26,677 nt of DNA from Clostridiales bacterium UBA6386 (GTDB lineage Bacteria > Bacillota > Clostridia > Oscillospirales > Oscillospiraceae), in NCBI GenBank assembly GCA_002437585.1, contig DJQM01000051.1, positions 1 to 26,677 of the forward strand, read 5' to 3'. Each line of letters begins with the position of its first letter. The stretch's first letter is position 1. Below are positions 15,301 through 22,666 of the stretch, in pieces. A program made the translations under genes and the position numbers. Below the pieces are notes generated by a model that saw only the letters and a program-made list of their open reading frames with translations, was not told where the DNA came from and searched no databases.

Positions 15301-17017
15301 CGATTACACCTACGAGGAGGGCGGCAATAATTACGGCAAGCCCCTTGACACCGAGGATGCTGCCAAAGAGGTCATTGACCTCATTAAGAAAATCGGAAAT
15401 GTGACCTATACGGATGCCTGCAAGCACCGGATCGATGATGCCCGAAAGGCCTATGACGCTCTGACCGACGAGGAAAAGAGGCTGGTCACGAACCTCAAAA
15501 CCCTCGAGAGCGCGGAAACCAAGTATGAGGAGCTGAAAAAGGCCGCCCAGAAGGCCAACGCCGAAAAGGTGGAAACGCTCATCAAGGCCATCCCGAACCC
15601 GGTGACGAAGAAAAGCAAATCGGCCATCGACAAGGCTCGGAAGGCCTACGACAAGCTTACCGACGAGGAAAAGAAGCTGGTTACGAACCTGGAGGTTCTG
15701 AAAAAGGCGGAGGTAGCCTACGCCAAGCTGGTGGCCACCAAGAAGGACTGGGCAAAGGCTCAGGCGGTCATGGATGCCATCGCCGTCCTGTCCACCACCT
15801 CGCCGGACGCGGACGCTGTGGCAGCCGCCCGGAAGGCCTACGACAAGCTGACCGCCCTGCAAAAGCTGCTGGTAGAAAACTACGAGCTTCTACAGGCGGC
15901 GGAGACCAAGCTTTCCGGCAGTGCCCTGGAAAAAAACGCCGAGAATTGTTATCAGACGACGGGGCAATATATTCAGAGCCTGGGCACTCCGGGTATCGGC
16001 TCCATCGGCGGCGAGTGGGGCGTGATCGGCATGAGCCGCTCCGGCCTCACCGTACCCGGCCTGGAGGAATACTATCAGAAAGCCCTGGACTATATCAAGC
16101 AGTCCATTGACCCGGAGACTATGCGGCTCCATTCGGCAAAATCCACGGACAATTCCCGGATGATCCTGGCTCTCACCGCCATCGGCAAGGACGCGACGGA
16201 TATTGACGGCTACAACCTGGTGGCTGGTCTGAGCGATCTGGACTATGTGACCTATCAGGGCAATAACGGCCCCATCTGGGCACTGATTGCCCTGGATTCC
16301 GGCAACTATCCCGCCTCTGGCACCGCCACCCGTCAGGCACTGGTAGAAAAGCTGCTGAACGTGCAGACCACCGATGGCGGCTGGGCCGTTACCGGAAGCA
16401 AAGCGGATACGGACATGACCGGCATGGCTCTGCAGGCTCTGGCACCCTACTGCGAATCCAATGAGCAGGTTCGCGCCGCCGTGGACAAGGCCATCGACAG
16501 ACTTTCTCAGATGCAGCAGGAGGACGGCTCCTTCTGTGCGGACTATGGCGATGGGAACCCGATACCCACCAGCGAATCCATCGCCCAGGTCATCACCGGC
16601 CTGTCCGCCCTGGGCATTGACCCGGCCACCGATTCCCGGTTTGTCAAGTCCGGCGGCTCCGCCCTGGAAGCTCTTCTGCGCTACTATGTGGACGGCGGCG
16701 GCTTCCGTCACCTGCTGGACGGAGAGCGGGACGGCATGGCCACCGAGCAGGGCTACTATGCCCTGACAGCCTACTTCCGCTTCCGCAGCGGCGCAAAGCG
16801 TCTGTACGACATGACGGACGTTCTGGACAAGGGCGGCGACCCGACAGACCTGCCCGCCCAGATTTCCGTGAAGCGGGAAACCCAGCCTGCGCAGTCCGGG
16901 AAGAAAAAGAGTGTCTCTCCCCTTCTGATCGCCGGCATTGCCCTGATGGTTCTGGGTGCGGGCGCAGTGGCGACCCTGGTAATCATCCAGCGGCACACGT
17001 CCAAAAATGAGGAATGA
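12389..17017 (+). CDS. Membrane-anchored transcobalamin-like surface protein (alpha/alpha-toroid + DUF4430, 1542 aa)
   Basis: Start ATG 12389 has GGAAGGA 8 bases upstream and gives a signal peptide (1-25, ending GAGA); the longer frame would start inside the terminator. Order: Thr/Glu/Pro-rich stalk (27-155); cadherin-like domain (~164-260); Big_3-type Ig domain (~264-340); GLUG-type beta-helix (~341-764) paralogous to that of the giant protein; second Big_3-type domain (~775-850); DUF4430 (~855-975, with NSGWMYTFNG); three helical repeats with ARKAYDxLTxxEK (~988-1180); an alpha/alpha-toroid of the prenyltransferase/transcobalamin type (~1180-1481) with QTTDGGW, DMTGMALQALAPY and QQEDGSF; and a C-terminal membrane helix with tail RHTSKNEE. 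Toroid plus DUF4430 is the combination found in intrinsic factor and transcobalamin. It is first in an ECF transporter operon behind a B12 riboswitch, so corrinoid binding outside the membrane is a strong inference. Confidence 0.93.
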   Translation: MRRWFAGFLAALILIGPVLSLGAGAAEIGHSLDSAAVPETTAETTEASTEATVEAILSVPEGVTAPTEKTADPTETAGTTAPTTETTSVEAVPPTVGTTPTQTVPETVAETEPETHPAAEATETQSPTEETTEETQPAEEEPPKKSLWETIQSFLGLMEEGGTLESMSLSDAQGNTLALTPEFQPNCHTYGVQVPADGELTLTIVPGTDYQISVNGTVLEENQYTFTPQWDSQGLYQLELQLFGKGLYDEDSYTLSLVLTPTAQSIEITQLPEKTEYQSGEAFDPTGLEVKVTLTDGTTLVPRIEELTFSPSGELTAADTAVTVQYEDVTAQIEVQVSGLKGTGTKNDPYLLETQEDLFLLDEWVTAGEDQSGVYFQLTQDIEITEPWDGIGDEEHPFSGDLSGKPKGSNTIYQITIPEGGKALFSRTREATIRNLKVYGPRIEDYGLVSHYVVDYDTKLYVKFQNVTLVSGTKTLYSGFIGGYASGQDEVQIIRCTIEPGVVIGYDGSQSHIGSFGGEFNGSIKDSTSAATVYGQDWVGGLVGNKGQSMGDFIVTGSSFTGTVSATGKCVGGIVGGGYAGTNWGLETAPNTRGVVIKDCTSSGSISGKIGVGGIFGAENCAQQFWDNGICEIQNNKFTGSVQGSKFVGGVIGFMQSLNKDASISNNYYKNAAKGIGAVAHVDTSALSSGFHGDTYYYNTAKYVSDGKGGVESYVDKINCVPLKLYIDLPTIGTAAEGVNRAVSKPALNRTDDPLGADAGNLCYTDGVTEKRVTKLEISGSYKTKYIEGEALDLTGLTLTAIWSTGETTQVDLDDVTVSGFDTNTPDTQTVTLTYKGVDARFTVTVTPESKDITVYITVLGDSKHGDNGSIHGLAMGGLTTWIGRTRITAKTTDTVWDVLKPLLDEKGYTYSASDNNQYGTVYIASINGLGEFTNGPNSGWMYTFNGTHPNRGVSAVYLKDKAEIILHYTDDYTYEEGGNNYGKPLDTEDAAKEVIDLIKKIGNVTYTDACKHRIDDARKAYDALTDEEKRLVTNLKTLESAETKYEELKKAAQKANAEKVETLIKAIPNPVTKKSKSAIDKARKAYDKLTDEEKKLVTNLEVLKKAEVAYAKLVATKKDWAKAQAVMDAIAVLSTTSPDADAVAAARKAYDKLTALQKLLVENYELLQAAETKLSGSALEKNAENCYQTTGQYIQSLGTPGIGSIGGEWGVIGMSRSGLTVPGLEEYYQKALDYIKQSIDPETMRLHSAKSTDNSRMILALTAIGKDATDIDGYNLVAGLSDLDYVTYQGNNGPIWALIALDSGNYPASGTATRQALVEKLLNVQTTDGGWAVTGSKADTDMTGMALQALAPYCESNEQVRAAVDKAIDRLSQMQQEDGSFCADYGDGNPIPTSESIAQVITGLSALGIDPATDSRFVKSGGSALEALLRYYVDGGGFRHLLDGERDGMATEQGYYALTAYFRFRSGAKRLYDMTDVLDKGGDPTDLPAQISVKRETQPAQSGKKKSVSPLLIAGIALMVLGAGAVATLVIIQRHTSKNEE

Positions 17018-17020
17018 TTT

Positions 17021-17614
17021 ATGAAGAAAAAAACCGCAAACCTACTGATGGTGCTGGCCATTGTCATTATCGTGGCGGGCGGTGTGCTGCTGGCCTTTGC
17101 CCTCCGGGAGCAAGCCGGGGATAACTTAGGCAGTGCCTACCGGATCGCCGCCATCCCGGATAACTTTGTATCCGGCGGCGGGGACAGAACCTGCACCATC
17201 ACCATTGTCTGTCCCACGATTTTTGACAACTTAGACAGCCTGAACGAGGAAAAGGCTCCTTTCGTTCCCAAGGACGGCACCATTCTGCCCGCCACGAAGG
17301 TCAGCTTCACCGAGGGAGAGACCGTGTTCGACGTGCTCAAGCGGGTCTGCGACGCGGCTCAGCTGCAAATTGAGTACAGCTACACCCCCCTGTACGAAAG
17401 CTACTATATCGAGGGCATCAACCATCTGTATGAGTTCGACTGCGGTCCGGAATCCGGCTGGATGTACAAGGTCAACGAGTGGTTCCCCAACTATGGCTGC
17501 TCGGCCTACGCCCTGAAGGACGGAGACGACATCGTCTGGTGCTACACCTGCGTAGGCCTGGGCGCGGACGTGGGCGAGACCTGGATGGGCGAAGCCTGGA
17601 CAGGCGGCCAATGA
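17021..17614 (+). CDS. Membrane-anchored DUF4430 protein (197 aa)
   Basis: The gene starts 3 bases after the previous stop, with GAGGA upstream. Residues 6-28 form one membrane helix that is not followed by a lipobox, so the protein should stay anchored with its C-terminal part outside. Residues ~55-185 form a DUF4430 domain: TEGETVFDVLKRVCDAA, then SGWMYKVN and ALKDGDDIVW. This is the domain related to the C-terminal beta domain of transcobalamin. Its TGA overlaps the ATG of the next gene (ATGA), so it is translationally coupled to the transporter. It may act as a membrane-proximal relay receiving a corrinoid from the large toroid protein and passing it to the S-component; this is inference. 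Confidence 0.88.
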   Translation: MKKKTANLLMVLAIVIIVAGGVLLAFALREQAGDNLGSAYRIAAIPDNFVSGGGDRTCTITIVCPTIFDNLDSLNEEKAPFVPKDGTILPATKVSFTEGETVFDVLKRVCDAAQLQIEYSYTPLYESYYIEGINHLYEFDCGPESGWMYKVNEWFPNYGCSAYALKDGDDIVWCYTCVGLGADVGETWMGEAWTGGQ

Positions 17615-18492
17615 GCCGGGACGCTTTTTCCAACCGGCATCCGGCGGTGAATTTCGCCTTTTTCCTGGTGGTGATCTGCTGCGCTGTGGTGATCCAGCAT
17701 CCGGCCTACCTGGCCGTGGGGATTTTCAGCGGGGCTGCCTATTACCTGCTGCTGCGCGGCCGGGAGGGTCTGCGGGGCATTGCCGGGATGCTGCCCATTT
17801 TCCTCATTCTGTCCCTGCTCAATCCCCTTTTCAACACCTACGGCGCGCATATTCTGTTTCACATCTTCGGCAGACCCTACACCCTGGAGGCTCTGCTCTA
17901 CGGCTTTGCCATCGGCGGAACCTTCCTGGAAATGCTTCTGTGGTTCGGCTGCTGCAACCAGGTTTTAACCAGCGATAAGTTCACCGCTCTATTCGGCAAC
18001 CTGATCCCCGCCCTGTCGTTGCTTCTGGTGATGGTTCTGCGGCTGATTCCCAGCTTTCTGCGCAAGGCCGCCCAGCTGGCCGGTGCCCGGAAGTCCATCG
18101 GCAAGGGTGCCGCCGAAGGAGATACCGCGAAGGAAAAGCTCACGGACGGCATGGCTATCCTGGGCGCGCTGACCTCCTGGGCTCTGGAGGGCAGCATCGT
18201 CACTGCCGATTCCATGCGCTCCCGGGGCTACGGCACCGCCAAGCGCAGCAGCTTCCAGATTTACCGGCTGACCGGAGAGGACTTCCGGCTGCTTGTCTGG
18301 ATGGGGCTGCTGCTGGCGGCTTTGCTCTTCCTGGGAAACACCCAATCCCACTTTACGCCGGTGCTGGAAATCGCGCCGGTTCAGGGGCAGAACGCTCTGG
18401 GGCTTGCCGCCTACGGAGCCTTCGCCCTGCTTCCCACCGCATTACACACAAAGGAGGCCATTGCATGGCACATTTCGAGATCCGGGATCTGA
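17611..18492 (+). CDS. ecfT: ECF transporter T component, first copy (293 aa)
   Basis: Polytopic membrane protein of the EcfT/CbiQ family, which scaffolds the S-component and couples ATP hydrolysis to substrate toppling. N-terminal helices begin HPAVNFAFFLVVICC, as in the second copy downstream. The cytoplasmic coupling region shows GARKSIGKG and, at ~199-208, ADSMRSRGYG, matching the two short Arg motifs that dock into the ATPases. Start ATG 17611 overlaps the preceding TGA. Its 3' end overlaps the ATPase gene by 28 bases. Confidence 0.9.
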   Translation: MSRDAFSNRHPAVNFAFFLVVICCAVVIQHPAYLAVGIFSGAAYYLLLRGREGLRGIAGMLPIFLILSLLNPLFNTYGAHILFHIFGRPYTLEALLYGFAIGGTFLEMLLWFGCCNQVLTSDKFTALFGNLIPALSLLLVMVLRLIPSFLRKAAQLAGARKSIGKGAAEGDTAKEKLTDGMAILGALTSWALEGSIVTADSMRSRGYGTAKRSSFQIYRLTGEDFRLLVWMGLLLAALLFLGNTQSHFTPVLEIAPVQGQNALGLAAYGAFALLPTALHTKEAIAWHISRSGI

Positions 18493-20126
18493 CCTTCTCC
18501 TACGCCGCCGCCAAGGGACGGCACAGCCTGGAAAGCGTCAGTCTTTCCATTGAACAGGGAGAATTTCTGGTGCTGTGCGGTGCCTCCGGCAGCGGAAAAA
18601 GCACCCTGCTGCGGCAGCTGAAAACCGTACTTACCCCCGGCGGCAAACGACAGGGCGAAATTCTCTTCCACGGTGTGCCCCTGAACCAGGTTTCCGACCG
18701 GGATCAGGCATCCAAAATCGGCTTCGTCATGCAGAATCCCGACGATCAGATCGTCACGGACAAGGTCTGGCACGAGCTGGCCTTCGGCCTGGAAAGCCTG
18801 GGCTGCGACCAGAAAACCATGCGCTCCCGGGTCGCCGAAATGGCCTGCTATTTCGGCATTCAGGACTGGTTCCACCGGGATGTGGCCACCCTCTCCGGCG
18901 GCCAGAAGCAGCTATTGAATCTGGCCTCCATTATGGCCATGCAGCCGGAGGTACTGATCCTGGACGAACCCACCAGCCAGCTGGATCCCATCGCCGCCAG
19001 TGACTTTCTGAACACCGTCCGGAAAATCAATACGGAGCTTGGCACCACCGTCCTCATCACCGAGCACCGGCTGGAGGATATTTTCCCCTACGCCGATCGG
19101 GCGGTGGTCATGGACGGCGGCAGAATCCTGGCGGACGACACCCCCAGCCGGGTAGGTCAGCTGCTGTTTTCTCAGAATCACCCCATGTTCACCGCCATGC
19201 CCACCCCAGTGCGGGTGTACTACGGTGCCGGATGCACCGGGGACAGCCCGCTCACCGTCCGCCAGGGGCGAAGCTGGCTCAGCCGGGAGTTTCCGGAGAC
19301 GCCAGCGAGAAGCACAATCCCCGCCCCGGGTCTTCCGGAGGAAGTGAAAAATCCGGCACTGGTGCTCAAAGAGCTTTGGTTCCGGTACGAAAAAGATTCC
19401 CCGGACATTCTCCGGGGTGTCAGCGCCCGGATACCTGTCGGGAGTCTGTACGCTATCTTGGGCGGCAACGGCGCGGGCAAATCCACCACCCTGAAGGCCA
19501 TTTCCGGCATTTGCCGACCCTATCGGGGCAAGGTCACCCTTTTCGGAAAGCCCATGGAAGCATACAAAGCCCCGGAGCTGTTCCAGGGCTGCCTTGCCAT
19601 GCTTCCCCAGGATCCCAAGAGCCTGTTCGTCAAGAAAACCGTCCGGGAAGAGCTGGCGGAAATGACCAAGGACACTTCCGCCATTACCGAGATCGCCCGG
19701 CTGTGTCAGATCGAGCCGCTGCTTGACAGTCACCCCTACGACTTATCCGGCGGCGAGCAGCAGCGTGCCGCTCTTGCCAAGGTGCTGCTGACCAAGCCCC
19801 GGCTTCTCCTGCTGGACGAACCCACCAAGGGCATCGACTGCTTCTTTAAGGAAACCTTCGCCAGAATTCTTGCCGACCTGAAGGCTCAGGGCATTACCGT
19901 CGTCATGGTGTCCCACGATGTGGAGTTCTGCGCCCGGTACGCCGATGTGGTGGCCATGTTCTTCGACGGTCAGATCCTCACCGCCGACACCCCCCGCCGG
20001 TTCTTCGGAGCCAACAGCTTCTACACCACCGCCGCCCATCGGATGAGCCGCCACGTCTTCCATGGAGCCGTCACCGCCGAGGATGTTATCACCCTTTACC
20101 GGCAGAACAAGGAGGCCGCCCAATGA
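18465..20126 (+). CDS. Fused double ATPase of the ECF transporter (EcfA-EcfA', 553 aa)
   Basis: Two complete ABC ATPase domains lie on one chain. Domain 1: Walker A GASGSGKST (39-47), Q-loop QNPDDQIVTDKVW (from 90) typical of EcfA, signature LSGGQ (143-147), Walker B LILDEPT (D167/E168), switch TEHR. Domain 2: Walker A GGNGAGKST (333-341), Q-loop QDPKSLFVKKTV, signature LSGGE (427-431), Walker B LLLDEP (D451/E452), switch VSHD. Both sites look catalytically intact. Ribosome site AAGGAGG (18451-18457) lies inside the end of ecfT. Fused ATPases of this type occur in vitamin ECF systems such as YkoD, and in predicted cobalamin systems. It energises the S/T complex from the cytoplasmic side. The stop overlaps the next ATG. 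Confidence 0.93.
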   Translation: MAHFEIRDLTFSYAAAKGRHSLESVSLSIEQGEFLVLCGASGSGKSTLLRQLKTVLTPGGKRQGEILFHGVPLNQVSDRDQASKIGFVMQNPDDQIVTDKVWHELAFGLESLGCDQKTMRSRVAEMACYFGIQDWFHRDVATLSGGQKQLLNLASIMAMQPEVLILDEPTSQLDPIAASDFLNTVRKINTELGTTVLITEHRLEDIFPYADRAVVMDGGRILADDTPSRVGQLLFSQNHPMFTAMPTPVRVYYGAGCTGDSPLTVRQGRSWLSREFPETPARSTIPAPGLPEEVKNPALVLKELWFRYEKDSPDILRGVSARIPVGSLYAILGGNGAGKSTTLKAISGICRPYRGKVTLFGKPMEAYKAPELFQGCLAMLPQDPKSLFVKKTVREELAEMTKDTSAITEIARLCQIEPLLDSHPYDLSGGEQQRAALAKVLLTKPRLLLLDEPTKGIDCFFKETFARILADLKAQGITVVMVSHDVEFCARYADVVAMFFDGQILTADTPRRFFGANSFYTTAAHRMSRHVFHGAVTAEDVITLYRQNKEAAQ

Positions 20127-20827
20127 AAAAGTCCCACATTGCCATGCTTTTGATTTTTCTGCTGGGGATCCCCGCCACCTTGTATTTTGGTCTCCGTCTG
20201 ACAGGCCGGGCTTACTATCTGACCAGCACTCTGGTGATTATCGAAATCCTCATTCCCTTCCTGCTGGCTTTCGAGGATCGGAAGCCCCAGGCCAGGGAGC
20301 TGGTGGTCATTGCGGTGCTGTCCGCCCTGGCCGTAGCCGCTCGGGTGGTGATCCCCATTCCCAATTTCAAGGCGATTTTCGCCGTCATCATGCTCTCCGG
20401 CATTGCCTTTGGTCCGGAAGCGGGCTTCCTGGTGGGAGCCGTTTCCGCCTTCGCCAGCAACTTTTTCTATGGCCAAGGAGCCTACACCCCCTGGCAGATG
20501 TTCGCCTACGGTGCCGGCGGGATGCTGGCGGGCTTCCTGTTTGCCAAAGGACGGCTTCCCAGAAAGCCCCTGGTCATGGCGATTTTCGGCTTTCTGGCAG
20601 TGCTCTTCTTCGTTGGCCCCCTGCTTGACACCTGTTCGGTGTTTCTCATGCTGCCCATTGTGACCCTGCAAACCGCCTGGCCGCTGTATCTTTCCGGCTT
20701 TCCGGTGAATCTGAGCCAGGGGGTGTGTACCGCCCTGACCATGCTGCTCTTCGGCCGTCCTCTGCTGGAAAAGCTGGATCGGGTGAAGCTGCAATACGGC
20801 ATGATGGAGGACGACGATGGGGTTTGA
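20123..20827 (+). CDS. ECF transporter S component, predicted corrinoid specific (234 aa)
   Basis: A small hydrophobic protein with about six membrane helices. It contains AVAARVVIPIPNFKAIFAV and a GPEAGFLVGAVSAFASNFFYGQGAYTPWQMF-type central region, patterns usual in ECF S-components (first part residues ~70-90, second ~95-130). It starts by ATGA overlap with the ATPase gene and ends overlapping the second ecfT by 11 bases. Specificity cannot be read from the sequence alone. The B12 riboswitch and the two transcobalamin-like proteins in the same operon argue for cobalamin or a precursor, as in the CbrT group. I do not assign the symbol. Confidence 0.85.
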   Translation: MKKSHIAMLLIFLLGIPATLYFGLRLTGRAYYLTSTLVIIEILIPFLLAFEDRKPQARELVVIAVLSALAVAARVVIPIPNFKAIFAVIMLSGIAFGPEAGFLVGAVSAFASNFFYGQGAYTPWQMFAYGAGGMLAGFLFAKGRLPRKPLVMAIFGFLAVLFFVGPLLDTCSVFLMLPIVTLQTAWPLYLSGFPVNLSQGVCTALTMLLFGRPLLEKLDRVKLQYGMMEDDDGV

Positions 20828-21695
20828 AGTCTGCCATCCTGCGGTGAATTTTATCTTTTTCGCTTCTGTTCTCTGGGGGGCTGTATGCTTTCAGCATCCG
20901 GTGTTTCTGGCCATTGCCTGGCTGTGCGCCTTTGCCTACAGCGTCCGCCGAGCGGGGCGAAGGGCGGTGATTTTCAACCTCTGCCTGGTGCCATTTGTCC
21001 TGGTTTTCGCCCTGTATTACAGCACCTATCACCATTTCGGTGTGACAATTCTGCGAAAAAACTTCATTGACAACAACATGACCCTGGAAAGCCTGGTCTA
21101 CGGGCTGGTCATCGGGCTGCGCGTTGCCACGGTGTGTATGTGGCTGGAGTCCCTGTTTTCCGTGGTTTCCTCGGATAAAATCATCTATTTATTGGGAAAA
21201 GTCAGCCCCCGGCTTTCCCTGTTCCTGACGATCCTTCTGCGATTTCTCCCCCGGCTTTCCCGGGAGGCGGGACGGATCAATCTGTCTCGGAAGGGCATCG
21301 GCCGGGGAGCCGGTCAGGGGAACCTTTTTCGCAGGCTGCGCAATTGCCTGGAGATTTTCTCCATGCTGATTACCTGGATGATCTCCGCTCTGGCTCTGGA
21401 GTCCGATTCCATGCGCTCCCGAGGGAGCCTTCTTCGCGGTCGGACGGCCTACTCCATTTATCGTTTTGACAACCGGGACCGGGTCTTCGTTATCGGCCTG
21501 TTCCTCTGCCTGACCCTGACCCTCATGGGGGTGATCCTGGGCTCCGTCAAAATGTGGTACAATCCCAGAATCCTCCTGCGACCCCTGAACGCCCTGGGGG
21601 TTCTCACCGCCGCCGGGTATCTGGCTCTGTGTCTGACGCCTCTGGGGCTGGAGCTGTGGACGGACTACCGGTTCCGCAAGGCCAGGGCTGCCTGA
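20817..21695 (+). CDS. ecfT: ECF transporter T component, second copy (292 aa)
   Basis: Paralogue of the first EcfT. It begins CHPAVNFIFFASVLWGAV and carries the coupling motifs SRKGIGRG and SDSMRSRGS (~196-204). Membrane helices flank a cytoplasmic helical region. It overlaps the S-component gene by 11 bases, so all five downstream genes are effectively coupled. Two T-proteins for one S and one fused ATPase is not the textbook 1:1:2 ECF composition. It could give a heteromeric T pair, two alternative complexes, or a duplicate. Confidence 0.9.
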   Translation: MGFEVCHPAVNFIFFASVLWGAVCFQHPVFLAIAWLCAFAYSVRRAGRRAVIFNLCLVPFVLVFALYYSTYHHFGVTILRKNFIDNNMTLESLVYGLVIGLRVATVCMWLESLFSVVSSDKIIYLLGKVSPRLSLFLTILLRFLPRLSREAGRINLSRKGIGRGAGQGNLFRRLRNCLEIFSMLITWMISALALESDSMRSRGSLLRGRTAYSIYRFDNRDRVFVIGLFLCLTLTLMGVILGSVKMWYNPRILLRPLNALGVLTAAGYLALCLTPLGLELWTDYRFRKARAA

Positions 21696-21700
21696 AAAAT

Positions 21701-21765
21701 AAGCTGCCGGATCAGAAGTACGTTCTAGCGAACGGTTCTTCTGATCCGGCAGCTTCTCCTGTTTT
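21701..21765 (+). terminator. Terminator of the B12 operon
   Basis: A perfect 18-bp inverted repeat (21701-21718 with 21738-21755) whose loop holds a second small hairpin, CGTTC-TAGC-GAACG. It starts six bases after the stop codon of the second ecfT. The T-run is weak (CTCCTGTTTT), but the stem is very stable. Confidence 0.75.
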
Positions 21766-21908
21766 GGGATACGCCTTTGTAAACACCGGGGCAAAAATAA
21801 AAATATTTTTTCCGCAACATTTTCCCACCCTCGGCTGTATATCAGATAGAACACGGGACAGGCAAGCTTCCCCCCCCGTGACGACTTACCAAAAAGGAGA
21901 TTGTCTAT

Positions 21909-22589
21909 ATGAAAAAAGCGATTCTGATTTTTCTTTCCCTCATCCTGATTCTGTCCTGTATCGGCTGCGCCGCCGAAGCCCTGCCGGTGCGCACCGAACC
22001 CACCCAGACGGAAACCGCCTCCACTCCGGAGGAAACCCTGGAGGGCGGCTGGAACATTCCGACCGATCCCCAGATCACCCCAGAACTCCAAAGTCTTGTC
22101 GACCGGGCCTTTGAGGGTCTGACCGGCGTATCCTATTCCCCGGTGGCTTTGCTGGCTACCCAGGTCGTGGCCGGAACCAACTATCGTATGCTCCTGCGGG
22201 CCCTGCCGGTGCTGCCGGACGCGGTCGAGGTCTATGCCATCGGAACCATTTATCAGGATTTGGACGGAAACGTAACTCTGGAAGATGTGCAGACTACCGA
22301 CGTCCCCACTGACCTGAATGATATGCCCGGCGGCTGGGCTCAGGCAGACTCCGCCCAAGTCTCTTCGGAAGCCAGAGCCGCCTTTGACGCCGCCGTGGAG
22401 GGGCTCGTCGGCGTGGACTATCAGCCTGTTGCCCTGGCGGCAACCCAGGTCGCCGCGGGCACCAACTATGCCATTGTCTGTCAGGCGACCGTAGTCTATC
22501 CGGATGCGGAGCCCTACTACGCCATCGTCTACGTCAGTGCAGATCTGGAGGGTCAATCTCAGCTTCTGGACATTGCGGATCTTGTATAA
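21909..22589 (+). CDS. Lipoprotein with two cystatin-like domains (226 aa)
   Basis: Start ATG 21909 follows AAGGAG (21893-21898). The N-terminus is a lipoprotein signal: a hydrophobic stretch to ILSC (C17) or CIGC (C20). A short Thr/Glu/Pro linker precedes two repeats of ~95 residues. Each repeat has GGW at its start, a helix (ELQSLVDRAFEGL; EARAAFDAAVEGL), then TQVVAGTNY (Q85-G89) or TQVAAGTNY (Q180-G184), followed by beta strands. QxVxG and the N-terminal glycine are the diagnostic parts of the cystatin inhibitory wedge, so a cell-surface inhibitor of papain-type cysteine proteases is likely. I could not identify a clear second-hairpin PW motif, so inhibition is not certain. The operon upstream has its own terminator, so this gene is probably separate; I see no convincing promoter for it. 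Confidence 0.85.
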   Translation: MKKAILIFLSLILILSCIGCAAEALPVRTEPTQTETASTPEETLEGGWNIPTDPQITPELQSLVDRAFEGLTGVSYSPVALLATQVVAGTNYRMLLRALPVLPDAVEVYAIGTIYQDLDGNVTLEDVQTTDVPTDLNDMPGGWAQADSAQVSSEARAAFDAAVEGLVGVDYQPVALAATQVAAGTNYAIVCQATVVYPDAEPYYAIVYVSADLEGQSQLLDIADLV

Positions 22590-22594
22590 CACGC

Positions 22595-22628
22595 AAAAGG
22601 CCGGTGCGCCGCAATCCGCGGCGCACCG
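22595..22628 (-). terminator. Bidirectional terminator between lipoprotein and galT
   Basis: A perfect 11-bp stem (22602-22612 with 22618-22628) lies between the convergent genes. Read on the minus strand it is followed by GCC and TTTT, serving galKT; on the plus strand it lies 12 bases after the lipoprotein stop. Confidence 0.75.
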
Positions 22629-22666
22629 ACCCAACCCGTATTGTCGGGATTTTCCTGCCGTTTTAT

